This document shows, piece after piece, positions 1 through 8,146 of a DNA stretch of 22,859 bases. Source of the DNA: Candidatus Peribacteria bacterium. Lineage in GTDB: Bacteria > Patescibacteria > JAEDAM01 > Absconditabacterales > Absconditicoccaceae. Location of the stretch: positions 1 through 22,859 of the forward strand of contig JAITQZ010000103.1 of assembly GCA_031288635.1 (NCBI GenBank). The letters are read 5' to 3'. How positions within the stretch are numbered: position 1 is the stretch's first letter; every line of letters begins with the position of its first letter. Below the pieces are notes generated by a model, which made no database searches, was not told the DNA's origin, and saw only the letters and a program-made list of their open reading frames with translations. The translations under genes were made by a program, and so were the position numbers.

Positions 1-25
1 TTTTCTTTGGTACATTTTGAAAAAA

Positions 26-56
26 TAGTAGATAAAACAATTATCTACTACTCTTT
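26..56 (+). terminator. Rho-independent terminator of an upstream gene
   Basis: A perfect 10-bp stem (26-35 pairs with 41-50) with a 5-nt loop is followed by a pyrimidine- and T-rich run. It probably ends a plus-strand gene lying before the window and insulates the transporter genes that follow. Confidence 0.6.
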
Positions 57-144
57 TCCTTCTTTTTAGCCACACATTTTTTTAATTATACCGAAATTTC
101 AGGAAAATTCCATATACTATCACTACTTTTATTTCCATATATAT

Positions 145-1296
145 ATGCCTAAACTTATCGCTTCCCTACTGGGAATACTCGCAATCGCGAGTTTGGCAGG
201 TTGTGCCACGGACACTCAACAACCAGAAAATCAAACTGAAACAAAAACCGTGAAAATTGGAGTCATTCTTCCACTCTCCTGACCCGCTTCAAATTACGGA
301 AAAGATGCCGTAAATGTGTATACATATGTGGTTGATGAGTTTAATGCTTCCCAAAACAACATCAACATTGAACTGGTGATTGAAGATGGAGCGTGTGACG
401 GAAAATCTTCTACAAGTGCAGCTCAAAAGTTAGTCAGTATTGATAAAGTACAAGCAATTGTAGGTGGTTTCTGTTCAGCAGAAACGGTTGCTGGTGGAAA
501 AATCGCTCAACAAGCAGGAGTGGTAATGCTTTCCCCCGTGTCTGACGCTACAGAGATTTCAAATATTTGAGAATATGTATTCAGATTTTATACTAATGCT
601 GACGCAAGTGAAGCACTAGCAAAACATATTCGTACGCAATCCTCAGAAAAGCTAGTTATCGTAGCAGAAAATTCTGATACTAGTGTCGGATTTGCTAACG
701 ATTTAGCTCAACTATTCTCTCCAGAACAGGTAGATAGTACTACCTATCAATCCTCAGAAAAGGATATAACAATGTTGGCAAAACAGGTTAAGGAAAAGAT
801 TTCTTCCAAGGACTATCTCGTTATTCCTTTTGCTAGTGATGTGACTTCAGAAAGTGTGATTAAAGCATTTGATAAAGAAGGAATTCTGGAACTGTTATGA
901 GGAAATATTGCTAGTAATGAATCTCTTACAAGTGCTTCTACATATAGAAATCTCGGTTCTTTGTTAAATGGAATAAAAACGGTAGCCTTAAAATCATTGA
1001 ATAACTTTGCTGACTCGGGAAAACAGTTAGCAGAAACCTTCCAAAATCAAGGTCTGGTTACCGAAAATATCACACGAGCAGTCTTAGCAGCCGAAGCGAT
1101 GGATTTGACAATAGAAGCTGTAGCAACGGTGTGAGATAATGCTGACACTATCAAAGAGTACTTCAACTCTTTCAATCCGAATTATTTGAAAACTGGCTAC
1201 TTTGGAGATTACTACTTCAACGAAGCAAGAACTGCGGAAGGACTCGGCTTCCTCGTCTATGAAATCCAAGATGGCGAGCTTGTCGCAGTAAAGTAA
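145..1296 (+). CDS. ABC transporter substrate-binding lipoprotein, branched-chain amino acid (LivJ) type
   Basis: This 383-residue protein would capture a small ligand, classically a branched-chain amino acid, outside the cell membrane and pass it to the permease encoded downstream. It opens with a lipoprotein signal peptide ending in the lipobox LAGC (Cys20). The periplasmic-binding-protein type I domain begins at VKIGVILPLSGP (about residue 36), followed by a stretch resembling LivJ proteins (VGGFCS, then MLSPVSDA). The frame contains four in-frame TGA codons (280, 568, 898, 1132). The first falls on the Gly of LPLSG, which supports reading UGA as Gly. The ATG at 145 gives the signal peptide; a TATACT -10-like hexamer lies at 113-118 without a clear -35. 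The real ligand cannot be told from sequence. A related C-terminal remnant lies at 1585-1917. Confidence 0.85.
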
Positions 1297-1387
1297 AAAT
1301 TTACATAAATTTGCTTGCATTTAGCTTTCCAAATGAGTATATTTCCCTTATTAGAAATCAACTTTTTATCCTTTATTCCCAGTTTCA

Positions 1388-1606
1388 ATGGCAGAAAAAC
1401 CCGTTAGAATAGCCATCAAAGAAATGAGCGAAAATGGAGAAAGCTATTATCTAGCAGAAAGTCCAGATGTTGATAATTTTTTTGCTGAAGCTGATAGTTT
1501 AGAAGAAATATTAAAAGTTGCACCAGAAGTAATGGAAATGATTTTGGAGTTAGACAGAAAAAAAGCAAGGAATTTCCTACCTTTATGGAAGGAGCAATAT
1601 GTGTAG
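1388..1606 (+). CDS. Orphan HicB-family antitoxin-like protein
   Basis: A 72-residue protein whose first 60 residues form a HicB-type partial RNase H fold: RIAIKEM, then YYLAESPD, then EADSLEEILKVAPEV. It is clearly paralogous to the HicB at 18251-18520 on the other strand. HicB proteins normally neutralise the RNase toxin HicA and autorepress their operon, but no hicA lies next to this copy. The C-terminal tail after about residue 60 does not resemble the other HicB and overlaps, in another frame, the start of a broken substrate-binding-protein gene. The gene therefore seems to have landed in that gene and picked up a new end. It ends in TAG. It may be a decayed antitoxin or a solitary regulator. 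Confidence 0.75.
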   Translation: MAEKPVRIAIKEMSENGESYYLAESPDVDNFFAEADSLEEILKVAPEVMEMILELDRKKARNFLPLWKEQYV

Positions 1607-1917
1607 ATAGTTTAGCGGTTTCTGATATGGCTACCCGTGGACAGGAACGATTAGCAGCGTATAAAAAGCAGTATCCTATTTCTGCGATAGAAGGGCGAAT
1701 CCCTTTTTATAAAGAAACCATTGACTTAATTTGACAGGCAATTTTAGCAGGAAATACTTCTCGAAACCAGATAGAAAACTATTTAAGAAGTTATGATGAA
1801 AACACTATCAGATATGGATATGTAGGAGATTATTATTTCAATACAAGTGGTGATGCTATTGGTCTCTGATATTCCTTGCAGAAAATAGAAAATGGAGAAA
1901 TTGTATTCTTAAACTAA
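1585..1917 (+). pseudogene. C-terminal remnant of a second substrate-binding protein
   Basis: Reading TGA as Gly gives an open frame of 110 codons, with TGA at 1732 and 1867, from an ATG that lies inside the orphan hicB to a TAA. It has no signal peptide and covers only the last quarter or so of a LivJ-type protein. The start (MEGAICVDSLAV) resembles the stretch before the final lobe of such proteins. The end (GYVGDYYFNTSGDAIGLGY) parallels the end of the intact upstream protein (GYFGDYYFNEARTAEGLGF). The simplest reading is that a tandem duplicate of the binding-protein gene lost its 5' part when hicB arrived. It could still be translated, but a fragment without a signal peptide should not bind ligand outside the membrane. 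Confidence 0.7.
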
Positions 1918-1942
1918 TTCAGCTTTATCATTCTTTTTACCT

Positions 1943-2680
1943 ATGCTTTCAGTTCAGCAACTTCATCGGTCAGTCGATGGAACAACCATTATCAAAGGCG
2001 TTGACTTAGATATTGCCAATGGACAGACGGTAGGATTAGTCGGTCCGAATGGTTGTGGGAAAACTTCCCTGCTCAATCTCATCAATGGTTTTCAGATTGC
2101 ACAGGAGGGGAGTATCGTTTTCAATACGCACGACATCACCAAACTTTCCGTAGAAGCCAGAGCAAATCTAGGAATTGGACGCGTCTTTCAGTCGTTCTGA
2201 ATTTTTAGAACCCTGACCCTGTTTGAAAATTTGGCATTGGCATATGCGAAAGACCTTTCTTGGAAATATAAACTGCTTCCCGTGAGTGCTTTACCCAAAA
2301 AATATCAACAAGAAATTCTTGAAATCTTGGAGGAACTGGAACTTATAGACAAAAAAGATACTTTGGCAGGAAATTTGAGTGGAGGACAAATGAGATTGCT
2401 TGAAATAGCACGTCTGTATTTGCAGAAAACAAAACTCTATCTTCTGGACGAGCCTACTGCTGGAGTCTCTCCCAAGTTGAAATCAAAAGTAGTAGATTTG
2501 TTGAGAAAAATCATTGATAAAGATAAGATGGTTATCATTGTAGAACACGATTTTGAGTTCCTTTCCCAATTTGTAGATTCGTTTGCTTTGATGGATGATG
2601 GAAAGATTTTGTTAGAAGGAAACTATACAGAAATAAAAAACTCACCAATAACCAATAGCGTTTATTTTGGAAAGCACTAA
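1943..2680 (+). CDS. livG: ABC transporter ATP-binding protein, LivG type
   Basis: A 245-residue ATPase subunit that would drive import by the neighbouring permease on the cytoplasmic face. Visible motifs are Walker A GPNGCGKTS (residues 34-42), the Q-loop region VFQSFG, the signature LSGGQ, Walker B LYLLDEP with the D-loop TAGVSP, and the switch histidine in IVEHD. All catalytic residues are present, so the subunit should be active. One in-frame TGA (2198) encodes the Gly after VFQSF, inside the Q-loop region. The stop codon TAA overlaps the ATG of the permease gene (TAATG), indicating translational coupling. Only one ATPase gene is present; the second one typical of Liv systems (livF) is absent, so a homodimer is likely. 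Confidence 0.9.
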
Positions 2681-3501
2681 TGGATTTCAACTATCTTTTG
2701 CTCAATACCATACTTTACGGAGGTTTGGCTCTGGCGTTTTCAGTGTTCTTTTCTAGTGGAAAGATTATGAATTTTGCATTGGGAAATTATCTCATTATTT
2801 GTGCCTACATTCTTTACGCTTTCCTCACTCACGGTTTCAATCGGCTTACGGTAATCGTTCTCATCGCGTTCATTCTGTTGTACCGATTTGTTCATTGGTT
2901 GCTATTACGTTATTTTCCTAATGATAAACAAAGAGACCTTGTGGGACTGGTGTTTACGCTCGGACTGGCTGTTGTCCTAGAAAATGCGATGCATTATCTC
3001 TACTGACCGAGTTCAATCTCCCTTCCACTCAATCATCTGCCTTTTCGAATACTTAGTCTGATTTTTTTTCTGTTATTTGGAGGTTCTTTTTACTTCTTCA
3101 AAAAAAGTTTAGGAGGAAAAATGCTGAATGCCATCAGCGAAAACAGTGGATTGATGCGTGGACTTGGCATCCAAACGACTGCCTTTTTGCAAAAAGTATT
3201 TGCAGTACTCCTGGTCTTACTTTTTGGGATTGCGTTCATCCTCCTAACAGAAACCAGTTTAAGAGCCTCTGATGGACTCTTCTATATGATTAAAGCATTA
3301 GGTGTGATGATTTTAGTAGGGACGGCAAGGAAAGAGTATCTCTTCTTAGGAGCATTGCTCTATGTGGTGGTAGAGTATTTGTTATTTATTGTAGGAGGAC
3401 TTCCTATCTCCTACAAAGAAACGCTGATTCTGATTGTGATTTTAGGAGTTTTACTTTTCAAACCAGAGGGACTCTTTAGTGACAAAAGGAGAGCCGTGTA
3501 A
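2680..3501 (+). CDS. livH: Branched-chain amino acid-type ABC transporter permease, LivH type
   Basis: A 273-residue, strongly hydrophobic inner-membrane protein with repeated transmembrane segments. The segment SGKIMNFALGNY near residue 30 matches the conserved region of LivH/LivM permeases that precedes the second helix, and the C-terminal end has the usual FKPEGLF motif. Read with TGA (3004) as Gly it is one frame; otherwise it would split in two. The start overlaps the livG stop codon. LivH usually works with LivM, but no second permease gene is seen between here and the terminator at 3534, so the pore is probably a homodimer unless the partner is encoded elsewhere. Substrate unknown. Confidence 0.85.
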
Positions 3502-3533
3502 TTTCTACTTGTATTTTTTGTTGCTTTTATAAT

Positions 3534-3568
3534 AGAGATTGTTATTTTGTTATAGCAATCTCTTTTTT
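3534..3568 (+). terminator. Terminator of the ABC transporter operon
   Basis: An AGAGATTG/CAATCTCT stem (3534-3541 with 3556-3563) extends inward with further A-T and one G-T pair and is followed by a run of T. It lies 32 bp after the permease stop codon and marks the end of the importer operon. Confidence 0.8.
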
Positions 3569-3589
3569 ATCTGTTGTTGATGTAATTTT

Positions 3590-4486
3590 ATGCAAGGTAT
3601 TCTTAAAACACCACTGTATAAAAATACGGCTTATTGTCCTCATTTAGTGGAACATTGTACATTTTCTGGATATGGAAGTGAACAGCGTTTTTTTGGTTTC
3701 ACCTTACCGTATAGCAATGTTGAAACGAGAATAGGAAAAACAATTTTTTGGCTTGATAAAAATCAAAGTATAGAAAAATTAAAATCGGAAATACAACTAC
3801 CTCTTGATAAGACGGTTATTTCGAAAGAAAATAAAATATTAAAGCAAGAGTTGGATAAGAGAAAAAGGAAAGATGATTTTCTCTTTGAAAGAATTGGAAG
3901 AGTTGTATATAAAGATAATTGGATTCCCTCTCGAAAGGCTGAAAAGCTATCACAACAAGAACTACTGAGATATCATAAGCAATGGTATCAAAATCCTATG
4001 ATATGGGTGGTTGATAGTGAAAAGGAGAATAACGTTGTACAAAGACCATTATGATTATTACCACTGGATGTAAAAAGTTGAAATATAAAGGAACAACAAA
4101 GAGAATTGTCATATTATGGAAAAAAATATAGGGCTTTTATTAGAAATTATTCAAGACTAGAAAATTATGTGATAATATATTTTTTAGACTGGTTGTATGA
4201 CGTGATGGCATTATATGAATATAGATATAAAGGAGAAGACTATTATTTCCCTAGTTCTACTTTTTTTCAATATAATGATTATGTGGTGTTTACCTACGCT
4301 CAATCCTATAGCGTCTCGAAAAAATTTTATGAACAGGCAAAAGAGTATTTTCTTGCTCAACAAGGTGTGCTTAATGAATTAGCTTTAGCTTATGAGATGT
4401 ATAGAGAACAAATAGTGATGGTTCATCAGGTCAAACATGTCGTACAGTGAATCACGAAAAAAATTGTTGATAAGTATATTTTTTAG
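3590..4486 (+). CDS. M16-like (insulinase-family) metallopeptidase, short form
   Basis: A 298-residue protein, seen whole only if TGA at 4052, 4076 and 4448 is Gly; it ends in TAG. Near the N-terminus is PHLVEHCTFSG, which contains the inverted zinc motif HxxEH of M16 peptidases (His18, Glu21, His22) in the family context HLxEHxxFxG. A glutamate-rich helix at about 78-90 (ISKENKILKQELDK) could supply the third zinc ligand. The segment LSQQELLRYHKQWYQNPMIWVV (split here as residues 121-142) resembles the M16 'dL..fy...Y.p.n' block. M16 proteins are usually 400 residues or longer; this one seems to have one domain only and may need a partner. No signal peptide or membrane helix is visible. It follows a terminator and precedes yraN by 13 bp. 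The family call rests on motifs only. Confidence 0.55.
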
Positions 4487-4499
4487 TTCTAAGATAAAA

Positions 4500-4844
4500 A
4501 TGAATCTCAAACAAAAAGGAAAAGAAGGGGAACTCCTCGTCCAACAGCACTATCAACAACAAGGGTTCAGCCTTCTAAAGGCAAATTTTGCAATCCGTGG
4601 TGGAGAGATTGATCTAATAATGAAAAAAGACACCACCTTAGTTGCCATCGAAGTAAAAAATCTGGATACTATTGCGGAACTCGATAACTATATTACTTCC
4701 AGAAAAATTGCTCATCTCCAGAAAACATTAGACGCCTTCCTCTGGGAATATGGTGAAGAGCAATTTACCGCAATAAGAATGGACGTGGTCTTTGTGAGCC
4801 ACGGAGTCATTAGAGAAATCTACGAAAATATCACTATTGCCTAA
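4500..4844 (+). CDS. YraN/UPF0102 family nuclease-like protein
   Basis: A 114-residue protein with the layout of the YraN (UPF0102) family, small proteins of the restriction-endonuclease-like fold. The N-terminal KGKEGELLVQQHYQQQGF helix carries the conserved Gly-x-x-Gly-Glu pattern. The core RGGEIDLI...VAIEVK holds the PD-(D/E)xK-like catalytic elements (E-x-D ... E-x-K). An ATG at 4500 gives the usual family N-terminus; an earlier ATG at 4437 would lie inside the preceding gene. It probably acts on nucleic acid in the cytoplasm, but the cellular role of the family is poorly defined. It is likely co-transcribed with the peptidase-like gene before it. A weak hairpin (about 4862-4883) after the stop may end the transcript. 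Confidence 0.8.
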   Translation: MNLKQKGKEGELLVQQHYQQQGFSLLKANFAIRGGEIDLIMKKDTTLVAIEVKNLDTIAELDNYITSRKIAHLQKTLDAFLWEYGEEQFTAIRMDVVFVSHGVIREIYENITIA

Positions 4845-4880
4845 AGTCAAATACAAAATACCAATTTTCTCAGTGAAAAA

Positions 4881-4909
4881 TTGACAAAAAATGCCCATAT
4901 CAGTATACT
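4881..4909 (+). promoter_or_regulatory. Near-consensus sigma-70 promoter
   Basis: TTGACA at 4881-4886, a 17-bp spacer, and TATACT at 4904-4909 place a start site near 4916, about 30 bp before the ATG of the 746-residue protein. This is one of the strongest promoter matches in the window. Confidence 0.8.
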
Positions 4910-4946
4910 TAAAGGGTAAACTCTTTATTCTTCGTGTATACTCTCT

Positions 4947-7187
4947 ATGGCAGATACTCCCCAAAGCATTCCTTCCCATACTCCCTCATCTCCTTCAATG
5001 TCCGCAGCTTCTGCTACCAATGAACTCAATATTTTTTTCAATCAAGCACAATTCACTATTATCAAAACCTATAAAAAGCTGCATCGCTTTCTTTTCAAAC
5101 ACGGAGTTTTTGCTCTAATGGGAATGTTAGCAGTTGGAGTAGTGTATTATCTGAGTCAACAGTCCATCAAAGAAAATATTGTTCTTTCTCAGGCTTCTGG
5201 TCTTTCCTTCGCGAAAAACTTTCGAGAAAAACAGCTTTCTCAGTTAGAGAATGCTGACATAGAAATCCAAATTCCTTATGGAGAAAGTGAAACAAAGGAG
5301 GGAGTAATTTCTACAAGGAGTAATTTGGCTACCTATCAAGGAGTAGTATTGCCGAGAGTATTTAGCCTCCCTCAGGGTTCTTCACTGTTTGATTTGGAAA
5401 AATTTGCAGCCAAACAGACGACCAGTGGAGAGTTGATGAAAGTGATTGAACAGCTCATTTTTTCTCCGCAGCTCCAGACCACAAATTTATCGTTTCCACC
5501 GAGTTTAACACTTTCTGAGGGAATACTAGCAGATTTTAATCTCCAATGTATCAATGAGCAAAAGCTTTCTTCAATCCTGTGTGATAAATTCTTGGAAAGG
5601 CTCTATGCAGAGGGAACCTTTTACAATATAGGCACAGATAAAGCTGGTATGGAAACCCTTTTGAAAACCACCAAAGATGGAGATAAGCTTTGTACACTGA
5701 TGTATGATACGACACTCTATCATAGAACGGTGTATCCAACATTTAATGATTTGATTTTACAGTGTAGCACCTCACATATTCAGCGTTATAGAGAGCTTAT
5801 AAATTTTATTGAAATAGAAGGAGAACTAAGTAAAGGAATTGTCTCTCTGACCATTTATGCTAATAAATCCCTTAATGCATACAAATTACTTTCCGTCCAA
5901 CAAATTTTATATAAAAGTCTGTTAGCAGGTTCTCTCAATAGGACTACTATTTCTAGCTATTTAGAATATGCTCAGGAATTGATTAATAGAAACAATGGAA
6001 ATGACCGTTATATTGTACCTCTGTACAAAGATATCCTCTATCGAATCAATAATGACATCCTCCTCCCCATCCTCGAAACCAGTGATAATAAAACGATTTC
6101 TAAAATAGAAATCCAGCAGCTCATTAATCAAATCAACCAACTCAACAAAGGAAATAGTGCTTTGGGAGTGGTAGGATTGGAAAAACAGCTGACTACTGCA
6201 GGACTAATTCCGCAGAGAGAGGTAGGAACAATCATTACGACCAATAAGGATATTGAAGAATTGCTTAAACCCATTTTGGATATGAAAGACCGCCTCAAAA
6301 TCCAATCGTATCAAATTTCGGAAGAAAGAGATACCGTAACCTTACAGACAGAAATCTCTAGTACTAAAATTCTAGAAGCATTAGAAATGAATTTAAGAGC
6401 TAGGGTAGTGCTGTATACTGAGAGAGATACACTTTATGTACAGAGTATCACTATTCTCAATGAAGCGAACGTGAATACTTTTGTTCAGCATTATATTTCT
6501 ACTGCGAAGATTTCTTTTATTCAGCTTTTGAATATTCTGGATGAAAATATTGCTCTATACCAAGAAGATGTTTCAGAAACCAAGACCCTTTGTGAGATGA
6601 TGGAAAGTAAGTACTCGAATACCCTCATAAGTTGTACCCCTACGGTGATTGAGCTGACTCAAGAGGGCATCAATTATTCCTTCCAGATAGAAAACGAAGT
6701 TTTGGGAGAGGTAAAAGTTTCTGACGCTACTTTGGAAGCGGATATTAAAGCAATGCTCCAAAATAGTCTCATCAATAGTACTACGACCTATTCTTTAATG
6801 CAAGACATTCTCAATATCAAACTAGCGGCTCCAGAAGAAAAATATATAGGAGAAAAGCTGATTATCAATGAAAGAATGAAATTATACCTCAATACCTCAC
6901 CCATCATCAATATTTTAGAAGGTCCAATATTTGAAGTCGTCTTTACGCTCGGGGAATTTACCCTAAAAGGCACCTACGACGTGGAGACCAACACCATTTC
7001 CAGAATCTATTACGTGGTGCCAGTGACTCAGGAAACATTATTAATCAGGGACTTTGTTTTACCTATCAATGAAGCAGATAAAGAAAATCTGGCGTATCTC
7101 TCAAATAATCCGAGAATCTACTTGAGAAACTCCAATACTACTGCCTTCACCAAATATGAGGCAATGCTCCAAAAGCAAAAAGAGTAA
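4947..7187 (+). CDS. Large membrane-anchored protein of unknown function
   Basis: A 746-residue protein that I do not recognise. Its N-terminal 25 residues are rich in Ser, Pro, Thr and Ala. A basic amphipathic stretch (about 38-51) leads into a single predicted transmembrane helix at about 52-70 (FALMGMLAVGVVYYLSQQ). The remaining 675 residues are mostly polar, with alternating helical and beta-like stretches and a few cysteines, and would sit on one side of the membrane, most likely outside because the positive charges precede the helix. No enzyme motif is visible. The frame contains no TGA at all, unlike the large ATPase gene. It stands alone behind a strong promoter and converges with the ribosomal operon, so it is probably well expressed. 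A role in the cell envelope or cell surface is only a guess. Confidence 0.7.
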   Translation: MADTPQSIPSHTPSSPSMSAASATNELNIFFNQAQFTIIKTYKKLHRFLFKHGVFALMGMLAVGVVYYLSQQSIKENIVLSQASGLSFAKNFREKQLSQLENADIEIQIPYGESETKEGVISTRSNLATYQGVVLPRVFSLPQGSSLFDLEKFAAKQTTSGELMKVIEQLIFSPQLQTTNLSFPPSLTLSEGILADFNLQCINEQKLSSILCDKFLERLYAEGTFYNIGTDKAGMETLLKTTKDGDKLCTLMYDTTLYHRTVYPTFNDLILQCSTSHIQRYRELINFIEIEGELSKGIVSLTIYANKSLNAYKLLSVQQILYKSLLAGSLNRTTISSYLEYAQELINRNNGNDRYIVPLYKDILYRINNDILLPILETSDNKTISKIEIQQLINQINQLNKGNSALGVVGLEKQLTTAGLIPQREVGTIITTNKDIEELLKPILDMKDRLKIQSYQISEERDTVTLQTEISSTKILEALEMNLRARVVLYTERDTLYVQSITILNEANVNTFVQHYISTAKISFIQLLNILDENIALYQEDVSETKTLCEMMESKYSNTLISCTPTVIELTQEGINYSFQIENEVLGEVKVSDATLEADIKAMLQNSLINSTTTYSLMQDILNIKLAAPEEKYIGEKLIINERMKLYLNTSPIINILEGPIFEVVFTLGEFTLKGTYDVETNTISRIYYVVPVTQETLLIRDFVLPINEADKENLAYLSNNPRIYLRNSNTTAFTKYEAMLQKQKE

Positions 7188-7203
7188 AATTTTCTTACAT
7201 ACA

Positions 7204-7228
7204 TAAAAGCCCAATATCCCTATTGAGC
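7204..7228 (-). terminator. Terminator of the ribosomal protein operon
   Basis: On the minus strand, GCTCAATA (7228-7221) pairs with TATTGGGC (7216-7209) around a 4-nt loop, with one G-U pair, and is followed by TTTT. It lies about 30 bp after the L16 stop and marks the 3' end of the operon in this genome. Confidence 0.65.
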
Positions 7229-7256
7229 CTTCGTAATATATGATAAGTATAATTTC

Positions 7257-7676
7257 TTATCTTACTTCACCTTTCATTACCATTCTCGCTTTTACAGGCA
7301 GCTTTTTAGAAGCACTTTCAATCACTTTTTCAGCTTCATCTCTAGGTAATCCCGTAAACTCGAAAAGTACTTTTCCTCTTCTCACCGGAGTTGCATATCC
7401 ATCTACATCAGATTTTCCACTACCCATCGGCATTTCCAATCCTTTCTTGGTAATAGGAGTATCTGGGAAAACTCTCATTCGGATTTGTCCCGTTTTTCTG
7501 GTATGACGAACAATTACCTTTCTGGCAGCTTCGAGTTGTTTGTTGGTAATCACTCCAGAAGTAGTTGCTTTCAGTCCAAAATCTCCAAATGCTACGGTGT
7601 TTCCTCTGGTAGCTGCTCCTTTCAGATGTGGTCTGAATTGCTTTCTATGTTTTCGTCTTTTCGGTGTTAATAACAT
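7257..7676 (-). CDS. rplP: 50S ribosomal protein L16
   Basis: A 139-residue protein of the usual L16 length. It begins MLLTPKRRKHRKQFR and carries the family's GDFGLKA, TRKTGQIRMRVFPD and MGSGKSDVDGYA blocks. L16 binds 23S rRNA near the A-site tRNA elbow and helps organise the peptidyl-transferase region. It is the last gene of the cluster here. In most bacteria L29 and S17 follow directly, but a terminator follows instead. An extra ORF separates it from S3. It contains no in-frame TGA. Confidence 0.97.
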   Translation of the reverse strand: MLLTPKRRKHRKQFRPHLKGAATRGNTVAFGDFGLKATTSGVITNKQLEAARKVIVRHTRKTGQIRMRVFPDTPITKKGLEMPMGSGKSDVDGYATPVRRGKVLFEFTGLPRDEAEKVIESASKKLPVKARMVMKGEVR

Positions 7677-7712
7677 AGCGATATAGATAAATAGATAAAT
7701 GATGTAATAGAT

Positions 7713-8096
7713 TTATAGTTGAATAAGTATCCGTGTTTTATTCTCTTCCCTAGGGGTAATGCTTGGGTCAGTAAGGTACAGATTGTAATAGTCTTTTGCT
7801 TCTGGGTAGTCTTGCATAATTTGTTGATACACTGCTTTCATTTGGCTATAGTCTCCAATGATTTCACGAGCAACGAAGTCTTGCGTAATCTTCATTTCTC
7901 CCTCTGGGTGTGCAAGTCCAATTCGTCCTTCCCCTTGAAAGGTTGCGTGTTTTAACATTCCTTTATCTCGGTCTATCTGTCCATATGTTTTAACAAAGTC
8001 CGTTTTAAACTGAGTGTAAATATTCATGTCCCTTGGCATAAAGTTATCAAACGGAGTAGGTACAGTAACGAATGGCGTATTCAGTACGATATGCAA
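7713..8096 (-). CDS. Unknown protein between S3 and L16
   Basis: An ORF of up to 127 residues in the 470-bp space between S3 and L16, genes that normally abut. I do not recognise it and it does not resemble L29 or any other S10-operon protein. It is charged and probably soluble, with a helical C-terminal half (MKAVYQQIMQDYPEAKDYY). The start is uncertain. TTG at 8096 is the longest recognisable start, while ATG at 8039 (MPRDMNIY) would give 108 residues. Above TTG the frame remains open, through one TGA, almost to the S3 stop, without an ATG. It lies in the operon direction and would be co-transcribed. It may be a lineage-specific protein linked to translation, or an insertion. Confidence 0.6.
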   Translation of the reverse strand: MHIVLNTPFVTVPTPFDNFMPRDMNIYTQFKTDFVKTYGQIDRDKGMLKHATFQGEGRIGLAHPEGEMKITQDFVAREIIGDYSQMKAVYQQIMQDYPEAKDYYNLYLTDPSITPREENKTRILIQL

Positions 8097-8146
8097 AGTA
8101 TCAAGGTTTCAGAGACATAAGCAAATAAACAGTAAGTAAAGCTGAT

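Noticed and set aside
5372..6973. Minus-strand ORFs within the 746-residue gene
   Set aside because: Short, antisense to a long well-formed gene with its own promoter.
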